Source: Fumia sp045645505 (GTDB lineage Bacteria > Bacillota > Clostridia > Oscillospirales > Ruminococcaceae). From it: a DNA stretch of 61,530 bases. Positions within the stretch are counted from its first letter, which is position 1, and every line of letters starts with the position of its first letter. The DNA is taken from the NCBI GenBank assembly GCA_045645505.1, contig JAZRIW010000016.1:1-61530 (forward strand). Reading direction: 5' to 3'. The position numbers were made by a program, and so were the translations under genes. Shown here in pieces: positions 7,036 through 14,123 of this stretch. The notes beneath the pieces were generated by a model. The model was not told the origin of the DNA and did no database searches. It saw only the letters and a list, made by a program, of their open reading frames with translations.

Positions 7036-9897
7036 TTAATTGTTTGTACTTAGTGTAGTTGCTTTGTTGACAATAAGATATTCACTGTTATTGACAAACG
7101 CTTCAACAATACCCAAGGCATCAAAGGTATTGATACGACTGTCGCTGTTTACATTTAATGCCAGAATTTCATCATCGGTAGGTGCATTACTTTTACGAAG
7201 CCAGGCGTCAACAGCATGAAGAGCATCCTGTGCATTGATAACACCATCAAAATTAGAATCTCCAAAGGTAATCTCACTTGCTTTATCGTCTGTAAAAACA
7301 AAATTGGTCTTATTTACAAACTGATCCATTTCAATAGAAGCGTCCACCAAGGCAATATAAGTATCAACACCTGTTTTTTCGGATATTTCAGGGCTGTATT
7401 TAAATTCATATTTATTTGTTGTGTCATTATATGTAAGCTTGGTAACGTCCTCAATACCAACCACAGAAACAGCTATAGCCTTTTTAGAGGAAGAAATAAG
7501 GTCAATATCATCACCGGTATAAAGACAAACTGCACTGTAAGAAACATCTTTTATTACATTAACATTACCGTTAGCATTAGAAATATCTACAACCACCATA
7601 GCGTTCTCATCAGTAGAATCTGAAGTAAGTTTGATAGACATTCCCCCGAGATTTATACCTAATCTGTCTCTTATATCAGCTGTATCAACCTTAAAACTTA
7701 CAGTAAAACACAGTACGGGGAAAGCATTCCCACCTTCACTATCGGTGATAGTAATATCACTATAATTATTAGCGTCAAAATAAACTACACGAAGTTTATT
7801 TGTTTCAGATTCCTGATGATAATTTACAGTACCACCACAAAGGCGATTACCGGCTGTAACGCCTGTGACACTGAGTCCTTTAGGAACATTCATCACAAAG
7901 TCAATAAGCTTATACCCTGCATTGTTGTCCCACTGATCAATATAGATAGTTGCATTAAAGGTTTTACCGGCATCACCAAAAATCTGAGACGGAAGTCCAA
8001 GTGTTGCTTTAGGTTTACCGATAACAACTTCACTTTCATCAAAATTCACGTCGCTGTAATCATAAAGTGCAGGTTTATTGTTTATAAAACGATTGTAAGC
8101 AACAAGTGCATAACAAGCCTGATCGGTCGCCATAGCATTTGACTCTGTTCCTTGATGAGCAAACATTCTGTCAGACTCTATATAATAAGACAACAGATTG
8201 TCCACAGCAGATTTTCCATTTTTAATAAAGCGTGTGTCAGTATCGGGATTGATTCCCCAGGTAGTTAATGCAACAATTGCCCATGCACAGCTTTCAGAAG
8301 TTTCACTGTTTCCATAAGGGAATCCACCTGTGGACAATTGAACATCTGATAACCACTCAATTGCTTCTTCACAAGCTTCATAAACTGCAGGTTGATTGCG
8401 ATAAGAATATAATGCCGTTAAAGCCATACAAGTAATATCCACATTAGAAGGTTGTGATTTTGTTGTTATCAAAGACCAGCCCCCGTCATCATGACGGGCA
8501 TCTAAAATTGCATCAACACACTGTTGACGAATAGTAGTATCAGAAGTAGCATAATTATTTGAATCCAGAGCAATCAACGTCCAAATGGTACCATTCAGGC
8601 CTTGCTTTTTAATCCAATTAATTCCGTTTGCGCTATACGCCTCAACTAAGTTCCAATTACCAACACTTGTCGCATCCTTACCAATAGCAGAAAGAGCAAC
8701 AATAAGTCGGGAATTCTCGGTAGATTTGTTTTTATCAAGAGCGCCACCCAAATTAACACTTAAAGCCATTTCATTAACAGTTTCTACAATGCGATTATAG
8801 TAATTTGTAAAATAAAGATTATCCTTATCAAAATACTCACCACGTGCAAGGCTGAATACTGTCCATTCCCCTGCACTCGTACCAAATGCAGGTGCTGTAA
8901 CGGTATTTGCAAGCTGTGACATTGTAGCATTTAGCACTGCACTTACATTTTGTTGTTGACGAGGTGTTTCAGATGCGTTTTCACCTTTAATTACAAGTTT
9001 TGCATAGGCAGGTGCAGAAACGATACAAGGCTCACCATTTGCAAAATAATAGTCACAACTACCGTGTGTACCATCATCGGATCCGTTTGCGCCATAACAC
9101 CACAGATAATAATTTCCCGGTTCATCAATAGTAATATCAACATTACCATCGCTATCAGTAATAAGGGTTCCTTCGGCAACACCATAGGTTTTACCATAAT
9201 ACACTTCATAATCAGCAGCACCATAAATATAAGCTGATCCCATCATCAAGTCACAGAAAGAGTGCATCAATTTAACAGAAAGAGTTTCCCCGCTTTCAGC
9301 TGAAAAATCGTGACTAAGATTTTCTTCGGAATCTGCAAAAAAGTGAAAACCACCAAGTTGATCCCAAAGGAAACTAAAACATTCAAAACTTGCAACATCA
9401 AGAAAATCGCCCGCTTTTAAAACAATTCTGTCTGAGGTTGCACCAACAGTCATCCATTCACTCGATTGTGATTCATCAACAGGGAAATCGCCATTATGGA
9501 AATACATAAGATTTTCAGTAAAGCCGAAAATCCCTCCCTTAAAATACGAGCTTCCGGGAAGCGCATCGAAATTCACATCGCCCCAATCTCCACCGTAAAT
9601 GGTTTCATGAGCATAAATAAGAAGTTGCAACGCAGTAGTTTCATATTTGCCATCATCATCTGCATCATATAACATATTTTCAAGACCATATTCAGCTAAA
9701 TCGACTGATTTAATATCCTCGAGTGCCACGGGCATATAAATGACAGGATTACTATTTTTATCATTTATATATTGTCCGTCATAACTAATTGAAAGATATA
9801 CGTATTCACCTCTTGCTGTTACTGACAAAGGCATCGTCGTAAACAACATAACAAGAGTGATCATAACACTCAGAGCTCTTTTAATGATAATTTTCAT
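7036..9897 (-). CDS. Secreted intrinsic-factor-like protein: DUF4430-like + alpha-toroid repeats + cohesin-like + dockerin
   Basis: 953 residues with a signal peptide (1-28, ending SVTARG). Residues 30-190 resemble a DUF4430-type domain (ALQLLIYAHE, GIFGFTENLMYFHNG). Residues about 190-310 look Ig-like. Residues about 340-615 are prenyltransferase/squalene-cyclase-type repeats (DDGGWSL with DITCMALTAL; STGGFPYG with SCAWAIVALTTWG), the same alpha6-alpha6 toroid class as the intrinsic factor/transcobalamin N-domain. Residues about 630-770 resemble a cohesin sandwich. Residues 878-940 are a type I dockerin with two EF-hand repeats (GDSNFDGVINAQDAL and NVNSDSRINTFDAL). It is the first large gene behind the cobalamin riboswitches, and corrinoid binding is inferred from fold plus context. 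Confidence 0.8.
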   Translation of the reverse strand: MKIIIKRALSVMITLVMLFTTMPLSVTARGEYVYLSISYDGQYINDKNSNPVIYMPVALEDIKSVDLAEYGLENMLYDADDDGKYETTALQLLIYAHETIYGGDWGDVNFDALPGSSYFKGGIFGFTENLMYFHNGDFPVDESQSSEWMTVGATSDRIVLKAGDFLDVASFECFSFLWDQLGGFHFFADSEENLSHDFSAESGETLSVKLMHSFCDLMMGSAYIYGAADYEVYYGKTYGVAEGTLITDSDGNVDITIDEPGNYYLWCYGANGSDDGTHGSCDYYFANGEPCIVSAPAYAKLVIKGENASETPRQQQNVSAVLNATMSQLANTVTAPAFGTSAGEWTVFSLARGEYFDKDNLYFTNYYNRIVETVNEMALSVNLGGALDKNKSTENSRLIVALSAIGKDATSVGNWNLVEAYSANGINWIKKQGLNGTIWTLIALDSNNYATSDTTIRQQCVDAILDARHDDGGWSLITTKSQPSNVDITCMALTALYSYRNQPAVYEACEEAIEWLSDVQLSTGGFPYGNSETSESCAWAIVALTTWGINPDTDTRFIKNGKSAVDNLLSYYIESDRMFAHQGTESNAMATDQACYALVAYNRFINNKPALYDYSDVNFDESEVVIGKPKATLGLPSQIFGDAGKTFNATIYIDQWDNNAGYKLIDFVMNVPKGLSVTGVTAGNRLCGGTVNYHQESETNKLRVVYFDANNYSDITITDSEGGNAFPVLCFTVSFKVDTADIRDRLGINLGGMSIKLTSDSTDENAMVVVDISNANGNVNVIKDVSYSAVCLYTGDDIDLISSSKKAIAVSVVGIEDVTKLTYNDTTNKYEFKYSPEISEKTGVDTYIALVDASIEMDQFVNKTNFVFTDDKASEITFGDSNFDGVINAQDALHAVDAWLRKSNAPTDDEILALNVNSDSRINTFDALGIVEAFVNNSEYLIVNKATTLSTNN

Positions 9898-9917
9898 TTA
9901 AAACTTTCCTTTCTTAG

Positions 9918-10109
9918 TTACTTGTTTTCTTTAGGTTGTTTTAACCCCGCAGACTCCAATGCACGTGGCCATGGTCCAAGATAAGCCTTGATCCGGGCGC
10001 AAGTTGTACTATCGAAATCTTTCTTTAACGGCAGTCTTCCTAACTCTCTGCACTTACTACGCAAAAGCTCCTCCGCCCAGGCCTTTTTTTCTTCAAGTGT
10101 CACTTGCAT
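9918..10109 (-). CDS. Small HNR-like (homing endonuclease-associated repeat) protein
   Basis: 63 residues: a charged helix followed by GRLPLKKDF, ARIKAYLGPWPRALESAGL. This matches the pattern of the HNR repeat (GR-P, F, I...G-W..AL..AGL), a small helical DNA-binding-like unit. It has no nuclease domain. The ATG at 10109 sits almost against GGAGG (2-3 nt); the GTG at 10103 has ideal 7-nt spacing and may be the true start (61 residues). It is the first gene after the tandem cobalamin leaders, 20 nt before the secreted toroid protein. A regulatory or leader-peptide role is possible, but no function is known. Confidence 0.65.
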   Translation of the reverse strand: MQVTLEEKKAWAEELLRSKCRELGRLPLKKDFDSTTCARIKAYLGPWPRALESAGLKQPKENK

Positions 10110-10142
10110 CCCTCCTTTATAGTTTTATGAATCCTCACAGAC

Positions 10143-10192
10143 AAAAAAGTGTAACCCGTCTGCCTTTAATTTTAGACAAACAAGGTTACACT
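10143..10192 (-). terminator. Intrinsic terminator after the second cobalamin riboswitch
   Basis: In minus-strand RNA, AGTGTAACC pairs with GGTTACACT, with a weaker inner pairing GTCT/AGAC, and is followed by six T. It lies between the second B12-box and the first operon gene, where an expression platform is expected. Confidence 0.8.
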
Positions 10193-10221
10193 CTCCTGTC
10201 AAAGCGTGATAAACCCTAACA

Positions 10222-10315
10222 ATAAGCAAGGCTTTCTGACTTATGGCAATGCCAAACACAGCAATGGACGGTTGTTCCGGTTTCACACCGGATCACCTTA
10301 ACTTATCGCATCAGC
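10222..10315 (-). promoter_or_regulatory. Second cobalamin riboswitch (short, class II-like)
   Basis: In minus-strand RNA: GGTGATCCGGTGTGAAACC, then CCGTCC, then TTGCTGT, and at the 3' end a B12-box variant AAGTCAGAAAGCCTTGC. The order and spacing match the cobalamin riboswitch core, but the peripheral arms are shorter than in the upstream copy. The GAAA after GGTGT and the divergent B12-box make this a variant, possibly with a different cobamide preference. A following terminator (10143-10192) gives it its own expression platform. Confidence 0.7.
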
Positions 10316-10337
10316 AATATTCCTTTTTTAGAGAAAC

Positions 10338-10373
10338 AAAAAACTGCGGCAACTCAATTTTGAGTCGCCGCAG
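10338..10373 (-). terminator. Intrinsic terminator between the two cobalamin riboswitches
   Basis: Minus-strand RNA forms a GC-rich stem, CTGCGGC-G-ACTCAA pairing with TTGAGT-T-GCCGCAG, followed by six T. It ends the first riboswitch unit before the second begins. Confidence 0.9.
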
Positions 10374-10439
10374 CCGTTTTTCTGCAACAAAAAAATCACA
10401 AAATCCGTACTTGCAGATCTGTGTGTTTCCCTCATTTAA

Positions 10440-10612
10440 GCAGTTCTCCTGACTTACGCATCATAAGTTTTGCATAGCCTTCTCAGGAAAATCCCAATGA
10501 CCGGCTTTCGCCTCATGCAAAACCTCCACGCATACAGTGGCGGTACCGTCCGGGAATTGCACCCGGTTCCCTATTCTCCTGTGAGGCTATTACCACTCTC
10601 ACAGGCACTTAA
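10440..10612 (-). promoter_or_regulatory. First cobalamin riboswitch (full-length class I)
   Basis: In minus-strand RNA: GCCTGTGAGAGTGG, then GCCTCACAGG (paired arm), then GGGAACCGGGTGCAATTCCC, CGGTACCGCCACTGT, and finally the B12-box GTAAGTCAGGAGAACTG at about 10440-10457. These are the diagnostic conserved elements of the cobalamin riboswitch in correct order. It starts about 20 nt after the promoter at 10636-10664 and is followed by a strong terminator, so cobalamin should terminate transcription. Confidence 0.93.
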
Positions 10613-10635
10613 ACGAAATATTAACTTACACAGTT

Positions 10636-10664
10636 ATTATACACAATATCATTTATAAAGTCAA
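10636..10664 (-). promoter_or_regulatory. Sigma-A promoter of the cobalamin operon
   Basis: Minus strand TTGACT, exact 17-bp spacer, TATAAT. It lies just upstream of the first riboswitch and downstream of feoB. Confidence 0.85.
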
Positions 10665-10703
10665 TAAAGAAAAATAAACATTTCTCTTAAAACAGCTTTG
10701 ATT

Positions 10704-12734
10704 TTATTTTACACCCTTAAGCACATATTCAGCTTTCATTTTCTTATTAGTGTTTATAATAACACCTGATACAATAATAGTCATTATTATAATCGCAATA
10801 AGGCCACCAATAGTAGCCCCAATATGGAGAGAACCGCCAAGGATAAGTGTTCCTATGGTATAAACAAAGTATGCTATGGTGTAACCAACTGCAAGTTGAA
10901 GACCAATACCTCCCCAAAGCCATCTCACACTCTTCATTTCAGCATTCATTGCACCAATAGCGGCAAAGCAAGGAGGAGTATAGAGATTAAACATCAAATA
11001 TGCAAGAGCTGCGACCTTGGTAATTGCCATAATACCGGCAACCTCTGCGCCTGCACCTTCCATTATTGCAAGTTCTTCGGTATCAATAAGATTTTCAAGA
11101 CCTACAAAACAAACAGCAAGTGTACCAACAACGTTTTCCTTTGCAATAAAACCGGTAATTGCTGCTGCCGCCAACTGCCAGGAAAGTACGCCAACAATAG
11201 GAACAAGCAGATATGCAAAAGGAGAAGCAACAAAAGCTAAAATAGAAGAATCTGCACTTTCAGCAACCGTAAAGTTCAAAGTGAATGTCTGCATCAGTTG
11301 AACCACCATATTGCAAAGAAGAATAATTGTAGCAGCTTTAACTACATACGCCCGTCCACGACTGCACATTGACTTAAATGCACTCAACAAAGAAGGATTT
11401 TTGTATTCAGGAAGCTCAATGATAAAGAAGGATTTTCTCGCCTTATATCCGGTGATAGCATTAATAAGCAAAGCCCCCAGTAAAATAAGAATAATCCCTG
11501 CGAAATACATAAGTGCACTAACCCACCAGGCATCTTCAAAGAATGCACCGGCAAAAAGGGCAATAACCGGAATCTTTGCACCGCAAGGCATAAATGGAGC
11601 GAGCATTACGGTTGCCCTGCGTTCACGTTCATTTCGGATAGTGCGACTCGCCATTATACCGGGAACAGCACAACCAACAGCAATAACAAAAGGAATAACC
11701 GACTTACCTGAAAGACCTACCTTTTTAAAGATAGGATCAAGCACAACTGCTGCGCGTGACATATATCCGCAATCCTCTAAAAGAGCAATAAGAAAGTACA
11801 TAACCATGACAAGAGGCAAAAATCCTACTACAGCAACCACACCGCCAATAACACCATCAACAAGGATAGCTGAAAGCAGAGGGTTGGCATTTTCAAGAAG
11901 TCCTCCTACCCAACCCTGAAACATTTCAAGTAATGAAACTAATCCGGGAATATAGGTATTACCAATTTGAACACCATCTGCAATCCAGGTACCGAGGGTA
12001 GTCTGAGAAATATAAAACACCAAAAACATTACAATAGTAAAAATAGGAATACCAAGCCACTTATTTGTAAGAATAGTATCAATCTTATCTCCTATATTTT
12101 TATCATTGGTGAAAACCTTACGGATTTCAACTTCTTTTACAATTCTGCTTACAAACTCAAAACGCTTGCGGTCTGCTGCTTCAACCTGCACTTTATCAGT
12201 CAAATCTATATCTTCTTGTATGTAAGGAGCCGCTTGCTCTTTACCTGCCTTTTCTATAGTGGATTCAATCAGAGTCTTTAATCCGTCAGCTGAAGTGGAA
12301 ATGGTTTTCACAACAGGGCAACCAAGTTTTACAGAAAGTGTATCTGCATCAATCTTATTTCCTTTTTTCTTACCAATATCACTCTTATTCAAAGCTACAA
12401 CAACCGGGATGCCAAGTTCCAAAAGCTGAGTAGTAAAGAAAAGGCTTCGACTTAAGTTATCTGCATCTACGATATTAATAATAACATCGGGATTTTCATT
12501 TTTCACATAAGAACTTGTAATACTCTCCTCAGCGGTAAATGGTGACATTGAATATGCACCGGGAAGATCAACTGCTATAATCTGTTCATCACCCGCATAT
12601 ACTTTCTTAATCAGATGTTCTTTCTTATCCACGGTAACACCTGCCCAATTGCCAACCTTTTCATTGCGTCCGGTTAAAGCATTATACATTGTAGTCTTAC
12701 CTGAATTTGGGTTGCCTGTCAAAGCAATTTTCAT
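10704..12734 (-). CDS. feoB: Ferrous iron transporter FeoB
   Basis: 676 residues. The ATG at 12734 is preferred over 12743, which abuts the GGAGGA site. The N-terminal G domain shows G1 GNPNSGKT, G3 DLPG and G4 NKSD. A helical GDI-like linker follows, then the polytopic Fe(II) permease with the repeated Gate/Nucleoside-recognition motifs (for example AVGCAVPGIMASR and FMPCGAKIPVIALF). The length is typical for Firmicutes FeoB without a FeoC fusion. It follows feoA after an operator and a hairpin. Uptake of Fe2+ at the cytoplasmic membrane is well established for the family. Expected to be repressed by the divergent DtxR-type regulator when iron is plentiful. Confidence 0.95.
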   Translation of the reverse strand: MKIALTGNPNSGKTTMYNALTGRNEKVGNWAGVTVDKKEHLIKKVYAGDEQIIAVDLPGAYSMSPFTAEESITSSYVKNENPDVIINIVDADNLSRSLFFTTQLLELGIPVVVALNKSDIGKKKGNKIDADTLSVKLGCPVVKTISTSADGLKTLIESTIEKAGKEQAAPYIQEDIDLTDKVQVEAADRKRFEFVSRIVKEVEIRKVFTNDKNIGDKIDTILTNKWLGIPIFTIVMFLVFYISQTTLGTWIADGVQIGNTYIPGLVSLLEMFQGWVGGLLENANPLLSAILVDGVIGGVVAVVGFLPLVMVMYFLIALLEDCGYMSRAAVVLDPIFKKVGLSGKSVIPFVIAVGCAVPGIMASRTIRNERERRATVMLAPFMPCGAKIPVIALFAGAFFEDAWWVSALMYFAGIILILLGALLINAITGYKARKSFFIIELPEYKNPSLLSAFKSMCSRGRAYVVKAATIILLCNMVVQLMQTFTLNFTVAESADSSILAFVASPFAYLLVPIVGVLSWQLAAAAITGFIAKENVVGTLAVCFVGLENLIDTEELAIMEGAGAEVAGIMAITKVAALAYLMFNLYTPPCFAAIGAMNAEMKSVRWLWGGIGLQLAVGYTIAYFVYTIGTLILGGSLHIGATIGGLIAIIIMTIIVSGVIINTNKKMKAEYVLKGVK

Positions 12735-12769
12735 AAATTTCATCCTCCTATTTAAAGTTTATAATACGA

Positions 12770-12785
12770 GTTAGCCACAGCTAAC
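12770..12785. promoter_or_regulatory. Metalloregulator operator 1, upstream of feoB
   Basis: Palindrome GTTAGC-CACA-GCTAAC, 36 bp before the feoB start. It has the same 6-bp arms and 4-bp centre as two sites upstream of feoA, so feoB may have its own regulated promoter. Confidence 0.75.
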
Positions 12786-12794
12786 CGCTAAGCT

Positions 12795-12821
12795 AAAAAA
12801 ATAAGCCTTAGCTTATTTTTT
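12795..12821. terminator. Hairpin between feoA and feoB
   Basis: An 11-12 bp stem, AAAAAATAAGC pairing with GCTTATTTTTT, 4-nt loop, immediately after the feoA stop. It can work as a partial terminator separating feoA from feoB. Confidence 0.6.
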
Positions 12822-12822
12822 G

Positions 12823-13035
12823 TTATACTATAATAGCTTTTGCCAATTGCGTATCGATATTATAGCGACTGTCTTTAATTAAAACAGTACATCCACCCTT
12901 ACGTTTTGAAATTACAGTAATAGCTTCACCACTATAACAACCAAGAGAAAACAAAAATGCATTCAGCTCTTCATCATCTGTATTAATCTGTTTAATAATA
13001 TATTCTTTTCCTTCTTCTATTTCTCTTAAATTCAT
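12823..13035 (-). CDS. feoA: FeoA family protein
   Basis: 70 residues from ATG 13035 (GGTGG upstream at 8 nt). It has the compact SH3-like FeoA fold pattern: MNLREIEEGKEYII, FLFSLGCYSGEAITVISKRKGG, then CTVLIKDSRYNIDTQLAKAIIV. FeoA interacts with FeoB to support Fe2+ uptake. Transcribed from a TTGACA/TATACT promoter overlapped by two operators, divergently from the DtxR-family gene. Confidence 0.9.
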   Translation of the reverse strand: MNLREIEEGKEYIIKQINTDDEELNAFLFSLGCYSGEAITVISKRKGGCTVLIKDSRYNIDTQLAKAIIV

Positions 13036-13054
13036 ATATATTACCACCATATTA

Positions 13055-13080
13055 TATCAGTTAGCGACAGCTAACTGATA
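13055..13080. promoter_or_regulatory. Metalloregulator operator 2
   Basis: Inverted repeat with 11-bp arms, TATCAGTTAGC-GACA-GCTAACTGATA, in the feoA leader. It shares the core GTTAGC-N4-GCTAAC and lies 34 bp (about three helical turns) from operator 3. Confidence 0.8.
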
Positions 13081-13085
13081 GTCTT

Positions 13086-13117
13086 AAAATATGGTTAGCC
13101 GCCGCTAACCATATTTT
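13086..13117. promoter_or_regulatory. Metalloregulator operator 3 at the feoA start site
   Basis: Perfect 14-bp arms, AAAATATGGTTAGC-CGCC-GCTAACCATATTTT. It abuts the feoA -10 element and covers the expected transcription start, as expected for a repressor site. Confidence 0.85.
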
Positions 13118-13146
13118 AGTATAACTGCATTTTTTTATTTTGTCAA
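13118..13146 (-). promoter_or_regulatory. feoA promoter
   Basis: Minus strand TTGACA, 17-bp spacer, TATACT. Operator 3 begins directly downstream of the -10. Confidence 0.8.
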
Positions 13147-13206
13147 GACATTTTTAGAAAAAATCTCCTTTTCCAGACCTTTGTAAATTCCATAACAAGA
13201 TTATAT

Positions 13207-13235
13207 TTGATTTTTTCTTTTGTTTGTGGTATCCT
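13207..13235 (+). promoter_or_regulatory. Candidate promoter of the DtxR-family gene
   Basis: TTGATT, 17-bp spacer, TATCCT, 37 bp before the start codon. No GTTAGC palindrome overlaps it. Confidence 0.45.
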
Positions 13236-13271
13236 AACAAAGGAAATACAAATGGATTTGGAGCGTTGATT

Positions 13272-13640
13272 ATGGCATTAAAACCTTCAGGCGAAATGTA
13301 TCTTGAAACAATTTATGTCCTTCATCAAAAAAAGTCTGCTGTCCGTTCTATTGACATAGCAGAATATATGAATTATAGCAAACCCAGCGTCAGCCGTGCA
13401 GTAGGACGTCTGAAGTCAGAAGGATATATTACCATTGATGACAATGGTTATATCACTCTTACCGCTGAGGGTTCTTGTGAAGCAAAAAAGATTTATGAAA
13501 GACACACAATATTGACCAAGGTTCTTATGATGCTCGGTATTGATAAAGAAACTGCTACTGAGGATGCCTGCAAGATTGAGCACATTATCAGCAATAAATC
13601 CTTTGAAACAATAAAAAAACATATGGAAGATAACAGCTAA
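13272..13640 (+). CDS. DtxR/MntR-family metal-dependent repressor
   Basis: 122 residues from ATG 13272 (GGAG 8 nt upstream); the longer frame to 13224 lacks an RBS. The N-terminal winged helix (about 5-65: SGEMYLETIYVLHQKK, SIDIAEYMNYSKPSVSRAVGRLKSEGYI) is followed by the metal-binding dimerisation domain (EIYERHT-like KIYERHTIL, EDACKIEHIIS). It lacks the C-terminal FeoA/SH3 domain, so it is the short MntR/IdeR-like form. Divergent from feoAB and close to three identical-core palindromes, it is most likely the iron-responsive repressor of feo. Manganese as cofactor cannot be excluded. Confidence 0.88.
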   Translation: MALKPSGEMYLETIYVLHQKKSAVRSIDIAEYMNYSKPSVSRAVGRLKSEGYITIDDNGYITLTAEGSCEAKKIYERHTILTKVLMMLGIDKETATEDACKIEHIISNKSFETIKKHMEDNS

Positions 13641-13651
13641 ATATTTTACTG

Positions 13652-13682
13652 AGAAAAGGTGTGACAAAGTCACACCTTTTCT
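13652..13682. terminator. Bidirectional terminator
   Basis: 14-bp stem AGAAAAGGTGTGAC with a 3-nt loop and T-rich end, between the convergent DtxR-family gene and the zinc-ribbon gene. Confidence 0.85.
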
Positions 13683-13704
13683 TAATTTAACATTTTTAAA
13701 TTTC

Positions 13705-14103
13705 TTAATCCTTACTTAGCACTTTTTTCTGCCAGGATTTTTTGCCACACTTGGAGCATTTCATCTTTCTTGTCCTGCACATATGCGATGCTAAAAATAC
13801 TGCCTTATACGTCGGAACATATCTGTGTCCGCACTCCCGACATTCGTAATAACCTGCCACCTGCTCGATTTTCAAAGCATAATAAAAACCGATCAACGCA
13901 ATAATAATGCAACCCAAAATAAGAAGTATTCTTTGCCATTCTTTAATCGGCATATATGCCGCCATAAATATTGGAGCAATCAAAACAACACAAGATAATA
14001 TACCAACAACCCATTCAAGAGTCAATAAATGCTTATCCGCTGTTTCTTTTTCCTTTTTCAACTCAACGATTTTGCCTTCTAATTCTTTAATATAATTATC
14101 CAT
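13705..14103 (-). CDS. Membrane protein with C-terminal zinc ribbon
   Basis: 132 residues. The N-terminus is a charged coiled-coil helix (about 3-24), followed by two transmembrane segments (about 28-50 and 58-78) and a cytoplasmic zinc-ribbon-like end with CRECGH and CSKCGK. Not assigned to a named family. A TAAGGAGG site lies upstream, 20 nt after the ABC permease gene, so it belongs to the abrB-ABC operon. It may be an accessory subunit or sensor of that exporter. Confidence 0.7.
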   Translation of the reverse strand: MDNYIKELEGKIVELKKEKETADKHLLTLEWVVGILSCVVLIAPIFMAAYMPIKEWQRILLILGCIIIALIGFYYALKIEQVAGYYECRECGHRYVPTYKAVFLASHMCRTRKMKCSKCGKKSWQKKVLSKD

Positions 14104-14123
14104 TTAAATACCTCCTTACAAGA

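Noticed and set aside
7216..7623. Plus-strand frame of 135 codons within the toroid protein gene
   Set aside because: Antisense shadow with no RBS or homology.
6355..9897. Cellulosome locus
   Set aside because: Cohesin and dockerin modules are present but there is no glycoside hydrolase or carbohydrate-binding module, and the operon is under cobalamin riboswitches.
10222..10612. One long cobalamin riboswitch
   Set aside because: Two B12-box-like elements and two GGTG-GAA/CAA cores are present with a full terminator between them, so two units fit better.
11311..11919. Long open frame on the plus strand (202 codons)
   Set aside because: Antisense to the conserved membrane part of feoB, no RBS, no recognisable family.
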